From Streptomyces sp. NBC_01298 (GTDB lineage: Bacteria; Actinomycetota; Actinomycetes; Streptomycetales; Streptomycetaceae), in the NCBI RefSeq assembly GCF_035978755.1, contig NZ_CP108414.1, positions 1,488,001-1,552,000 of the forward strand: a DNA stretch of 64,000 nucleotides, written 5' to 3'. A program made the position numbers and the translations under genes. How positions within the stretch are numbered: the stretch's first letter is position 1; the number at the start of each line of letters is the position of its first letter. The notes under the pieces were generated by a model, which searched no databases, had not been told where the DNA came from, and saw only the letters and a program-made list of their open reading frames with translations. Of the stretch, positions 16,496-24,198 are shown in pieces.

Positions 16496-16532
16496 CCGGG
16501 CCACCGTCCCCCGGCTGGGCTAACGTCGCGGT

Positions 16533-17354
16533 ATGACGACCGCTGCGTCCTTGACGGTAGGCGCCCTGCTGCGCACCTGGCGGGAACGGCGCGGGCTCAG
16601 CCAGCTGGAGCTGGCGGGCCGCGCTGATTCCTCCTCCCGGCACATCAGCTTCGTGGAGACGGGCCGGTCCCGGCCGAGCGAGGAGATGGTGCTGCGCCTC
16701 GCGGACCACCTGGAAGTCCCGGTGCGCGACCGCAACGCCCTTCTCGTGGCGGCGGGTTACGCGCCCAAGTACGCCCACACCCCGCTCGACGACCCCTCGA
16801 TGAACGTGCTGCGCGAGGGGCTGGAGCAGCTGCTGACCGCCTACGAGCCGTATCCGGCGCTGGTGGTGGACGCCACGTACGACGTGGTGGCCGCCAACCA
16901 GGGCATCCTGATGCTGATGGAGGGCATGCCGGAGCACCTGCTGGCCGGTCCGCTCAACGCGATGCGGCTGACCCTGCACCCGGAGGGCCTCGCCCCCCGG
17001 ATCCGCAACCTGCGCGAGTGGCGCGGACACCTGCTGGCCCAGATGGAGCGGCAGATCGCGCTGGCCCGGTCGGCGCCGCTGCGCGCGCTGTACGAGGAGG
17101 TGTCGGCCTATCCGCCGCCCGCGGGGGCGCAGGCATTCGGCGAGGACGGCCCGTACGGGGACGGCCCGGTCGAGGCCGTCGCGTACCTCGCGCTCCCCCT
17201 GCGGATCGAGCACGACGGGCACCTGCTCTCCTTCGTGTCCTCCATCTCCACCTTCAACACCCCCATGGACGTGACGGTCGCCGAGCTGGCCATCGAGACC
17301 CTCCTGCCGGCCGACCCGGCGACGGTGAAGTACCTGCGGTCACTGGCGCCCTGA
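16533..17354 (+). CDS. XRE-type helix-turn-helix regulator, MmyB family
   Basis: A 273-residue regulator with an N-terminal XRE helix-turn-helix (LRTWRERRGLSQLELAGRAD, about residues 11-30, then SSRHISFVETGRSRPSEEM) and a C-terminal PAS-like MmyB ligand-binding domain (about 100-265, with TYDVVAANQGILMLM and a FNTPMDVTVAELAIETLLP end). Members often bind fatty acids and are usually linked to oxidoreductase genes. It begins 37 bases after the flavoprotein stop. TAACGT at 16521-16526 sits six bases before the ATG, so a leaderless transcript is possible. Its last 15 bases overlap the end of the membrane-protein gene on the other strand. Confidence 0.92.
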   Translation: MTTAASLTVGALLRTWRERRGLSQLELAGRADSSSRHISFVETGRSRPSEEMVLRLADHLEVPVRDRNALLVAAGYAPKYAHTPLDDPSMNVLREGLEQLLTAYEPYPALVVDATYDVVAANQGILMLMEGMPEHLLAGPLNAMRLTLHPEGLAPRIRNLREWRGHLLAQMERQIALARSAPLRALYEEVSAYPPPAGAQAFGEDGPYGDGPVEAVAYLALPLRIEHDGHLLSFVSSISTFNTPMDVTVAELAIETLLPADPATVKYLRSLAP

Positions 17355-17762
17355 GCCCGCGCGCAGCGCGAGCTGCTGGAAGAGGGCGAAGGAGGCGACG
17401 GTGAGCGCCTGCGCCGGGATCCACACCGCCCCGGCGGTGGTGGGCGCGAACCAGACGACGAGGGAGACGAGGCTGAGCGCGGCCCAGGCGTAGTTGCCCT
17501 CGATGACGAGCCGGACGGGGAAGACCGGGGGCTGCCGTCGCGAGGCCAGCAGGCCGACGCCCGCCCCGTAGAGCAGCAGGAACACCCCGAGTCCCAGCAG
17601 CAGCCCCTGCCCGACTCCGAGCAGCCGACCGAGGGGCGCGGAGAAGGCGACGTAGGCGAGCCCGTTGCCGGTGGTGACGACGGAGTCGAGGGCGAGGAAG
17701 CGGCGTAGCGCGGTCCCGGGGACGGCGGTACGGGCTACGGCGGTGAGCAGGGTTGCGGACAT
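17340..17762 (-). CDS. Integral membrane protein with four transmembrane segments, unknown function
   Basis: A 140-residue protein with four hydrophobic helices (about residues 30-50, 52-76, 85-106 and 110-132) and short basic ends, like small Streptomyces membrane proteins of unknown role. There is no recognisable motif; SSRRQPPVF-like basic residues in the central loop predict orientation only. It converges with and overlaps the MmyB regulator end by 15 bases, so antisense interference between the two mRNAs is possible. The start is ATG at 17762. Its own promoter must lie in the 291-bp region shared with the 18-kb module. Confidence 0.78.
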   Translation of the reverse strand: MSATLLTAVARTAVPGTALRRFLALDSVVTTGNGLAYVAFSAPLGRLLGVGQGLLLGLGVFLLLYGAGVGLLASRRQPPVFPVRLVIEGNYAWAALSLVSLVVWFAPTTAGAVWIPAQALTVASFALFQQLALRAGSGRQ

Positions 17763-18053
17763 GGCGGATCAGCCTCCGTCGAGGGTTGGTTGCGCTGGTG
17801 GGGTACGGAAGACCCGGGCCCCGGAGCCGAGTGCGCGGCCCCGGAACCCGATGGCTCCACTGTGCCGCCGGGGCCCGCACCGGTCGATTACCTGGGACGT
17901 CATGGGCACCCTTGGGCCCCACTGGGCCCCACCTTTTTTGAGCTGGACGGAAAGAAAGGTGGGGGGTGCTCCTGTTCGGCCACTCACCGGGGGGCTAGGC
18001 TTCACGCAGAGCAACCACATCGAACCTTCTCTCTGCTGACGGAGAAACGCCTG
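17763..18053. promoter_or_regulatory. Divergent regulatory region of the 18-kb module with a large hairpin
   Basis: This 291-bp gap is the largest in the window. It holds a 10-bp tandem repeat TGGGCCCCAC (17913-17932) running into a 13-bp hairpin (17927-17964), a possible -10 box TAGGCT (17996-18001) and the ribosome site GGAGAAA before GTG 18054. The T-rich arm makes it unusually AT-rich for this genome. I see no gene in it. Confidence 0.6.
17927..17964. promoter_or_regulatory. 13-bp hairpin, CCCCACCTTT arm pairing with AAAGGTGGGG
   Basis: CCCCACCTTTTTT (17927-17939) pairs with GAAAGGTGGGG extended by AA (17952-17964), giving ten perfect pairs plus a G-U and two A-U pairs, with a 12-base loop. 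It lies 90 bases before the module start. It could be an attenuator, an operator or a block between the divergent genes. Confidence 0.7.
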
Positions 18054-19160
18054 GTGCGCGCCGCCCACCGATCCGACCTGGCCGCGGCCTGGGCCCGCGT
18101 CGTGGCGTCGGCGGAGCGACACGGCCAGGACCCGGACCGCGTGCTCGCCGTGGAACGGCTCAGCCACCTGTCCGGAGTCGCACCGGAGCGCGTCCCCGCG
18201 GTGCTGACGGGGAACGCCGCCGAGCTCCCGCTCTGCGCCCGGGTGCACCAGCGCTTCCTGCGGCTGCGCGCCACCCGGCGCGACAAACACGGCAAGGAGT
18301 GGTCGCTCGCCGCGATCGCCGAGGACTTCGACGCCCCCGGCGCCTCCCTCGGCCCGCTCAACGCGGGCACCGGACTGCCCCGGCTCGGCCATGCGGCGGG
18401 GGTGCAGCGGTTCTTCGGGGTCTATCCCGGATTCCTGCTCGCCGACAGCAAGAGCGCGGTGGAGCGGGTCCTGGCCACCGCCGGGCCCGGCGGCCGGGCC
18501 GAGGGAGCCCCGGACGACCTCGAACGCCTCTCGTACCTCACCGGCATCACCCCGGAGGACATCCGGCTCACGCTCGACGGCACACCGCCCCGGCCCCCGC
18601 TCAAGGAACAGGTGCGCCGGCGCTTCGAGCACCTGCGCCGCACCCGCCCCCGTGCGGACGGACAGGCCCACTCCCTCTCCGCCATCGCCGGCTCCTTCGA
18701 CGCCTCGGGCCAGTCGCTGACCCGCCTCGCCCAGGGCGAGGGGCTCCCCAACCTGGCGGCGGCCGCCGGGATCCAGCGCTTCTACGGAGTCGAGAGCGGC
18801 TTCCTGCTGGCCCCGGACAGCGAGGCGCTGAGCGCCACCCTCGCCGGGATCGAACGCGAACTGGAATCCGCGGAACGGCCCGCCGAGAACCCGATGCTCG
18901 CCGTGATGCGGGCGCACGACGTGCGCAGCATCGTGACCCGGGCGGGCCGGCTCTCCCCGGGCGGCTGGAAGGCCCTGGCGGACCACCTGGACGATCTGCT
19001 CGCGCGGGAGGGGCAGTTGGGCCGCCCGGCCGTCCCGAGCCAGTCGGTCGTCCCGAACCGCTCCGCCCTCCCGAGCCGCCCGGACGGCAACGGCCGCACC
19101 GACGGCACCAGCGGCACCAGCGAAACCGACGACCGCAGTGCCGAAGGGGGAGCGCGATGA
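18054..19160 (+). CDS. Regulator-like protein with a duplicated ~100-residue domain
   Basis: A 368-residue soluble protein. Two copies of one domain are visible: residues about 33-129 and 155-252. Matching segments are VERLSHLSGVAPERV / LERLSYLTGITPEDI, VHQRFLRLRATRR / VRRRFEHLRRTRP, EWSLAAIAEDFDAPGASL / HSLSAIAGSFDASGQSL and GVQRFFGVYPGFLLA / GIQRFYGVESGFLLA. The RLSxLxG and SLxAIAxxFD blocks look like XRE-type helix-turn-helix pieces, which suggests DNA binding, but I cannot name the family. The C-terminus (about 310-368) is a polar Ser/Pro/Gly tail. GTG at 18054 follows GGAGAAA; longer openings read through the hairpin. Its stop overlaps the next start (ATGA), so it is coupled to the metallopeptidase-like gene. 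Confidence 0.82.
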   Translation: MRAAHRSDLAAAWARVVASAERHGQDPDRVLAVERLSHLSGVAPERVPAVLTGNAAELPLCARVHQRFLRLRATRRDKHGKEWSLAAIAEDFDAPGASLGPLNAGTGLPRLGHAAGVQRFFGVYPGFLLADSKSAVERVLATAGPGGRAEGAPDDLERLSYLTGITPEDIRLTLDGTPPRPPLKEQVRRRFEHLRRTRPRADGQAHSLSAIAGSFDASGQSLTRLAQGEGLPNLAAAAGIQRFYGVESGFLLAPDSEALSATLAGIERELESAERPAENPMLAVMRAHDVRSIVTRAGRLSPGGWKALADHLDDLLAREGQLGRPAVPSQSVVPNRSALPSRPDGNGRTDGTSGTSETDDRSAEGGAR

Positions 19161-19735
19161 GGACCACACGGGCCATGCGGAAACTCGGCGCGGATCTGCT
19201 GGCGGCGGCGCGCCTGGCTCCGAACACGGACGCCCCCGGCATCATCGGCGGCCTGTGCGCGGCGTACGGTCGCGGCCGCGACCGCGACCGCGACCGCGAC
19301 CGGCCGGTGCTGTTCCGCTTCGCCGCCTTCCCGCCCGATACCGCGAGCGGGCTGTGGCTGGAGATGGAGGACCGCGACCTCCTCGTCATCGAGGAGCGCA
19401 CCCGCCCCGAGCACCAGCTCGTCATCGCATGCCACGAGCTGTGGCACCTGGACGAGGGCACCTGCGACCGGCACGGCGAGGGCATGGCGGTGGCCGCCCG
19501 GCTGACCGGCCGCGGCGGCGGCCTGGCGGAGCTGCTGCACTCCGAGGAAGGGCTGAGCACCGTACTGCGGCAGGCGGCCGCCCGGGCCGACGGCAGCGAT
19601 CCCGCGGAGATCCGCGCGGAGACCTTCGGCCTGCACCTCGGAAAGATCCTCAAGACCTTCCTGCCACCGCCCCGGGAAGAACAGGTACCCGAGGCGATCG
19701 AGCGCATCAAGACCTCGTTCGGCTGTGGACGTTGA
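19157..19735 (+). CDS. ImmA/IrrE-like metallopeptidase (toxin-component-like) protein
   Basis: A 192-residue protein with a zinc-peptidase motif HELWH at residues 93-97, set in LVIACHELWHLDEG as in ImmA/IrrE proteins. After residue 40 there is an Arg-Asp repeat, RDRDRDRDR. ImmA/IrrE-type peptidases usually cleave or inactivate an XRE regulator encoded beside them; here the upstream gene overlaps it by four bases, which fits such a pair. Streptomyces homologues are often labelled toxin-antitoxin toxin components without proof. A third metal ligand is not obvious; Glu residues in the GTCDRHGEGMA stretch just after the motif are candidates. The next gene starts 104 bases downstream. Confidence 0.82.
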   Translation: MRTTRAMRKLGADLLAAARLAPNTDAPGIIGGLCAAYGRGRDRDRDRDRPVLFRFAAFPPDTASGLWLEMEDRDLLVIEERTRPEHQLVIACHELWHLDEGTCDRHGEGMAVAARLTGRGGGLAELLHSEEGLSTVLRQAAARADGSDPAEIRAETFGLHLGKILKTFLPPPREEQVPEAIERIKTSFGCGR

Positions 19736-19839
19736 GCGGGCCCCGGAGCACGCCCCCCGGCGGCTGACCACCGCCTTCCCGCCGACGCACCTACTTCGCC
19801 GATGCGCACGCGCACGGCCCTGACAGAGAGCACCACACG

Positions 19840-21288
19840 ATGACCCAGTCTTCCCCGCCCCGCCACGCCCAGTCTTCCCCGCCCCGCCACGCCGTCGTCA
19901 TCGGAGGCAGCATGGCCGGCCTCCTGGCGGCCGCCGTCCTCGCCGAGCACGCGACGGTCACCATCATCGACGCGGACACCCTGCCCGAGCTCCCGGAGCC
20001 CCGGCGCGGACTTCCGCAGGCCCGCCACGTCCACGTCATGTGGTCGGGCGGCGCCCGCGCCATCGCGGACATCCTGCCGGGCATCATGGAGGACTGGACG
20101 AAAGCGGGCGCGATCCGCCGCAGCCTGCCCACCGACCTGGTCACGAAGACCGCCCAGGGCTGGATCCCCCGGTACGGGGAGAAGCAGTTCAACATCTCCT
20201 GCAGCCGCGACCTCCTCGACTCGGTGGTGCGCGCCCGGGTGATCGCCCTGGAGGGGGTCACCACCCTCCAGCGCAGCCGGGTCCGCTCCCTGGAGGGCAC
20301 CGCCGCGCGGATCACCGGCGTCCGCGTCGACACCCCGGAGGAAGAGGGCCGGCTGATCACCGCCGACCTGGTGGTCGACGCGAGCGGCCGCGGCTCGCGG
20401 GCCCGCACCTGGCTCCAGGCGCTCGGCGTGGACGGCATCCGGCAGGCAGAGGTCGACTCCGGCCTGGTCTACGCGACCAGGATCTTCGAGGCCCCCGCCG
20501 GAGCCCACGAGATCGGCTTCCCCATCGTCAACGTGCAGTCCGACCCCCGGGTCCCGGTCCCCGGTCAGACCGCGACGATCGTCCCCATCGAGAACGGCCA
20601 GTGGCAGGCCACCCTCTCCGGGACGCGGGGCGGCCAGCCCACCGGCGACCCCGACGAGTTCATCCCGTTCGCCAAGGGCATCCGCGACCCGATCGTCGGC
20701 GAGCTCCTGGAGGGCAGGAAGCCGCTGACCGACGTCGCCGTCACCCAGGGCACCGCCAACCGCCGGCTCTTCTTCGAGAAGGCCGAGCTCCCCGACGGCT
20801 TCTTCGCGGTCGGTGACTCGGTCGCCACCTTCAACCCGCTCTACGGCCAGGGCATGACGGTCGCGGCCCAGGGCCTGCTCGCCGTCCGCGCCCTGCTGCG
20901 CTCCAAGGGCGGCCTGGCCCACCCCGCCCTCGGCATGGAGGCGCAGCGCGCCCTCGCCCCGCAGGTGGCCACCGCCTGGGAGCTCGCCACCTCGCAGGAC
21001 ATCCTGTACCCGGGCGCCACCGGCATGCGGCCGCGCACCGGCGCCGGCCTGCTCAACTCCTACGTCTCCCGGCTGATGACCGGTGCCACCACCCGGGAGG
21101 GGCTGACCGACGCCTTCCTTGAGGTCATCACCATGACCAGCCCGCCCACCCACTGGGTCAGGCCCTCGGTGGTCTGGCAGGTCCTGCGCGCCTCGGAGCG
21201 GGGCGCGCTCAAGGCCCCGCCGCTGACGGCGGCCGAGCGGAGCGTCGCGGGACTGGATCAAGAGGCCGACCCCGTCGAAGCCCGCTAG
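19840..21288 (+). CDS. FAD-dependent monooxygenase/reductase-like flavoprotein
   Basis: A 482-residue flavoprotein of the p-hydroxybenzoate hydroxylase/geranylgeranyl reductase superfamily. The FAD loop is HAVVIGGSMAGLLAAAVLA (about residues 18-36; the usual GxGxxG is GGSMAG), a DG-like block LVVDASGRGSRARTWL comes near 183-198, and the second FAD block GDSVATFNPLYGQGM near 327-341. The first 18 residues contain the octapeptide QSSPPRHA twice, from a perfect 24-bp tandem duplication. The module's 7-TM gene starts 7 bases after its stop. The substrate is unknown; a lipid or isoprenoid is possible by superfamily. Confidence 0.87.
   Translation: MTQSSPPRHAQSSPPRHAVVIGGSMAGLLAAAVLAEHATVTIIDADTLPELPEPRRGLPQARHVHVMWSGGARAIADILPGIMEDWTKAGAIRRSLPTDLVTKTAQGWIPRYGEKQFNISCSRDLLDSVVRARVIALEGVTTLQRSRVRSLEGTAARITGVRVDTPEEEGRLITADLVVDASGRGSRARTWLQALGVDGIRQAEVDSGLVYATRIFEAPAGAHEIGFPIVNVQSDPRVPVPGQTATIVPIENGQWQATLSGTRGGQPTGDPDEFIPFAKGIRDPIVGELLEGRKPLTDVAVTQGTANRRLFFEKAELPDGFFAVGDSVATFNPLYGQGMTVAAQGLLAVRALLRSKGGLAHPALGMEAQRALAPQVATAWELATSQDILYPGATGMRPRTGAGLLNSYVSRLMTGATTREGLTDAFLEVITMTSPPTHWVRPSVVWQVLRASERGALKAPPLTAAERSVAGLDQEADPVEAR
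19846..19893 (+). repeat. Perfect 24-bp tandem duplication at the flavoprotein N-terminus
   Basis: Units 19846-19869 and 19870-19893 are identical and encode QSSPPRHA twice. Identity at every base, including third positions, indicates a recent event. Confidence 0.9.
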
Positions 21289-21295
21289 CCGCCCG

Positions 21296-22474
21296 ATGTC
21301 GGACGGGCTCATCCTCTACGTGCCGGGGTTCGTGATCGTCCTGGCACTGGTCATCAAGGCTCCGACGCTGCGCGACGGCTGGGACCAGCCGTTGATACGT
21401 GCCGTGTGCACGCTGCTCGTCGTCGGTTCCCTCGCCATGTTCCTGTCCGGTCCGCCGACGATCGCCGCGGTCAACCGCCTCACCGGAGTCGTCAACTTCT
21501 CGGCTCCCCTGGTCTACAGCGTGCTCACCGCGTTCTCCGCGTCCTGCATCGTGCTGGTCCTGCACTGGGGCGGCGGCCCGACCCCGGGCGTCCTGCGGGC
21601 CACCCGGATCACGGTGGTGGCGTACGGCGCCGTCGTGGTGACGATCGTCTTCCTGTTCGTCATGGGGGACGCGCCGGTGGAGCGGCTGCGGGACCTGGAC
21701 ACGTACTACGCCAACACCCCGTGGATCCGCGAGATGATCGCGCTCTACCTGACCGCCCACGCCGTGGGCAGCACGGCGCTGTCCCTGCTGTGCTGGAAGT
21801 GGCTGCGGCGCGTGGACCCGGCGCTACGGGCCCTGCGCACCGGGCTGGCGCTGCTGATGTTCGGCATGGTGATGGACGTGGGCTACCTCGTCGCGAAGTG
21901 GGCGGCGGTCGGAGCCCGCTGGTCGGGCCGCGACTGGGACGGGCTGTCCACCTACCTCGCGCCGCCGCTCGCCTCCGCGGCGGCCCTGCTGGTGGGGATC
22001 GGGTTCATCGTGCCCCTGGTCGGCGAATCGGCGGCCTGGCAGGACTACAGCCAGTACCGCCGGCTGCGGCCGCTGTGGAAGGCCCTGAACGGCTTCGCCT
22101 CGTCCAGTGTGAGGACGGTCCCGCTGACCTGGTGGTCCCCGGTGGGGATCCGGCTGATCCACCGCGAATCGGTGATCGACGACGGGCTGCTGGCGCTCGC
22201 CTCCTGGTTCGACCCCGCCGTCCGGCGCGAGGCCTACGAGGCCGCGCTCGCCCGGGGCCGGTGCGAGCGGGGCGCCGCCCTGGTGGCCGACGCGGCCGTG
22301 CTCGCGGTCGCGTGCCGGCGCCGGACCGCCGCCGGCCGGGTGGAACCGGGCCCGGGCCGCGGTCCCGCCGAGCCCTGCCGCCTCGGGTCCCGGCCGCTGA
22401 CGGAGCTGGCCCGGGAGTTCCACACCTCGCCCATCGTGGCGGAGGCCCGCCGCCGGGCCGCGGCCCGCCTCTGA
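21296..22474 (+). CDS. MAB_1171c-family 7-TM putative transporter
   Basis: A 392-residue membrane protein. Seven hydrophobic segments lie at about residues 5-23, 34-53, 68-88, 101-121, 147-166, 178-199 and 218-240, after which a soluble C-terminal domain of about 150 residues begins EYSAAWQ-like with YSQYRRLRPLWKAL. This matches what I know as the MAB_1171c family with a DUF6545-type tail, called a transporter without experimental proof. It starts 7 bases after the flavoprotein stop and ends the module. The 7-TM plus cytoplasmic tail layout could equally be a sensor. ATG at 21296 has no strong site and probably relies on coupling. Confidence 0.82.
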   Translation: MSDGLILYVPGFVIVLALVIKAPTLRDGWDQPLIRAVCTLLVVGSLAMFLSGPPTIAAVNRLTGVVNFSAPLVYSVLTAFSASCIVLVLHWGGGPTPGVLRATRITVVAYGAVVVTIVFLFVMGDAPVERLRDLDTYYANTPWIREMIALYLTAHAVGSTALSLLCWKWLRRVDPALRALRTGLALLMFGMVMDVGYLVAKWAAVGARWSGRDWDGLSTYLAPPLASAAALLVGIGFIVPLVGESAAWQDYSQYRRLRPLWKALNGFASSSVRTVPLTWWSPVGIRLIHRESVIDDGLLALASWFDPAVRREAYEAALARGRCERGAALVADAAVLAVACRRRTAAGRVEPGPGRGPAEPCRLGSRPLTELAREFHTSPIVAEARRRAAARL

Positions 22475-22529
22475 GCCGGGCGCCGCCGGGGTGCCCCCGG
22501 ACCACCGTCGGGGCGCCCCCAGGCCGCCG

Positions 22530-24074
22530 TCAGGCCGCCACCGCGACCGCCTCGCGGCTCGCCGCCGCCTCGCCCGTGAGGACCTTGAGCCGCTTGGTGA
22601 AGAAGACCATCACCGCGCCGGCCGCGATGACCATGGCGCCCTGCCACAGGAAGTTCCAGCTCTGGCCGATGACCGCGTCGAGCCGGGGCAACTGCGCGCC
22701 GATCGCGTCTCCGGTGGCGGCGGCGAGGAACCACACGCCCATCATCTGGTTGGTGAAGGCCCGCGGGGCGAGCTTCGTGGTGACCGAGAGCCCGACCGGG
22801 CTCAGGCACATCTCGCCCATCACCTGGATCACGTACACGCCCACCAGCCACATCAGCGAGACCTTGACCCCGCTGGAGGCGATGGCCGCGGCGCCGGACA
22901 TGACCACGAAGGAGGCGCCGGTCAGCAGCAGGGCCAGGCCGAACTTGAACGGGGTGCTCATGTGCTTGCCCCGGCGCACCCAGAAGGCGGCGAAGACGGG
23001 GGCCAGGATGATCACGAACAGCGAGGGCAGCGACTGGGTCCAGCTCGCCGGGATGTGCCAGCCGAGCAGGGACAGGTCGGTCTTCTGGGCGGCGAACAGG
23101 TTCAGCTCGTTGCCCATCTGGTCGTAGACCAGCCAGAACAGCGTGGCGGCCAGGAAGAGCCAGACGTAGGCCCGCAGCCGGGTCTTCTCGACCCGGTCGA
23201 TCTTGGGGCTGCGGTACATCGAGAGCAGCACGCCCGCCGGGACCACCACGGCGACGATCGTCAGCACGAAGGTGATGTTGTCGATGCTCAGCGCGTGCGA
23301 GGCGGCCAGCAGGGTGATCAGTACGGCCGTGAAGACCAGGCCGTACGAGGAGGACTTGCGGATCTTGGTCCGCTCGGCGGCGGTGAGCCGGACCACGGGC
23401 TCGGCGCGGAGCTGCTCCGAGAGGTGCCGGCCGCCGAGGACGTACTGGACCAGGCCGATGGCCATGCCGACGGCGGCGGCGCCGAAGCCGAGGTGCCAGT
23501 TGACCTCCTCGCCGAGGTAGCCGACGACGAGCGGGGCGATGACGGCGCCGAGGTTGATGCCCATGTAGAAGATCGAGTAGCCGGCGTCGCGCCGCTGGTC
23601 GTCGTCGGCGGCGTACAGCCGGCCGACCAGCGCGGAGATGTTCGGCTTGAGCAGGCCGGTGCCGATGACGATGAGGACCAGCCCGGGCCAGACGAAGACC
23701 GGGTTCGGGACGGCCATCAGGACGTGGCCCGCCATGATGACCACACCGCCCCACAGGACGGCCCGCCGGGCGCCGAGGAACCGGTCGGCGATCCAGCCGC
23801 CGGGCAGCGCCAGCAGCGAGATCATGGCCATGTAGACGCCTTCCACGGCCTCCGCGGTGCCCTCGTGGAGTCCCATGCCCCCGTGGCCGCGGGAGGCGGC
23901 GAGGAAGTGCACGAGGATGGCGACCATGCCGTAGAGGCTGAAACGCTCCCACAGCTCGGCCAGGACGAGGGTGGCGAGCCCGCGCGGGTGGCGCTTCCTG
24001 CCCACCGCGACCGCCGCCGCGTCCGGTGCCGCGTCCGACGCCGGGGGCTTCTGCATATCCATCGAAGGCTTCAC
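22530..24074 (-). CDS. Proton-dependent oligopeptide transporter (POT/PTR family)
   Basis: A 514-residue major-facilitator protein of the POT family, importing di- and tripeptides with protons. The defining ExxERFxYYG motif is ELWERFSLYG at residues 40-49, and GTGLLKPNISALVGRLY is the conserved loop after helix 4. About 14 hydrophobic segments are present. The first 30 residues are a hydrophilic Ala/Asp tail. GTG at 24074 is used; ATG at 24062 or 24056 is possible, none with a clear ribosome site. It follows folD on the same strand but a strong terminator hairpin lies between, so it is probably transcribed on its own. Confidence 0.92.
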   Translation of the reverse strand: MKPSMDMQKPPASDAAPDAAAVAVGRKRHPRGLATLVLAELWERFSLYGMVAILVHFLAASRGHGGMGLHEGTAEAVEGVYMAMISLLALPGGWIADRFLGARRAVLWGGVVIMAGHVLMAVPNPVFVWPGLVLIVIGTGLLKPNISALVGRLYAADDDQRRDAGYSIFYMGINLGAVIAPLVVGYLGEEVNWHLGFGAAAVGMAIGLVQYVLGGRHLSEQLRAEPVVRLTAAERTKIRKSSSYGLVFTAVLITLLAASHALSIDNITFVLTIVAVVVPAGVLLSMYRSPKIDRVEKTRLRAYVWLFLAATLFWLVYDQMGNELNLFAAQKTDLSLLGWHIPASWTQSLPSLFVIILAPVFAAFWVRRGKHMSTPFKFGLALLLTGASFVVMSGAAAIASSGVKVSLMWLVGVYVIQVMGEMCLSPVGLSVTTKLAPRAFTNQMMGVWFLAAATGDAIGAQLPRLDAVIGQSWNFLWQGAMVIAAGAVMVFFTKRLKVLTGEAAASREAVAVAA

Positions 24075-24139
24075 ATATTCAGTGGAGCCCTGTCTCCCCG
24101 GTCCCGGATCGTTCTTTCGGCCCGTTACCGCGGGAAACG

Positions 24140-24171
24140 GAACGCCCCGGACCGAAGGGCCCGGGGCGTTC
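24140..24171 (-). terminator. Probable terminator after folD
   Basis: Perfect 11-bp stem GAACGCCCCGG (24140-24150) and CCGGGGCGTTC (24161-24171) around a 10-base loop, 28 bases beyond the folD stop. No long U tract, as is usual for Streptomyces terminators. Confidence 0.75.
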
Positions 24172-24198
24172 GTCGTACCGGAGGGAGCGGGGCGCGGG

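Noticed and set aside
17927..17964. T-rich hairpin as an intrinsic terminator
   Set aside because: The T tract is in the left arm, not after the stem, and both flanking genes begin rather than end here.
17790..18053. Upstream extension of the duplicated-domain gene
   Set aside because: The frame reads through the hairpin with low-complexity residues; GTG 18054 has a good ribosome site.
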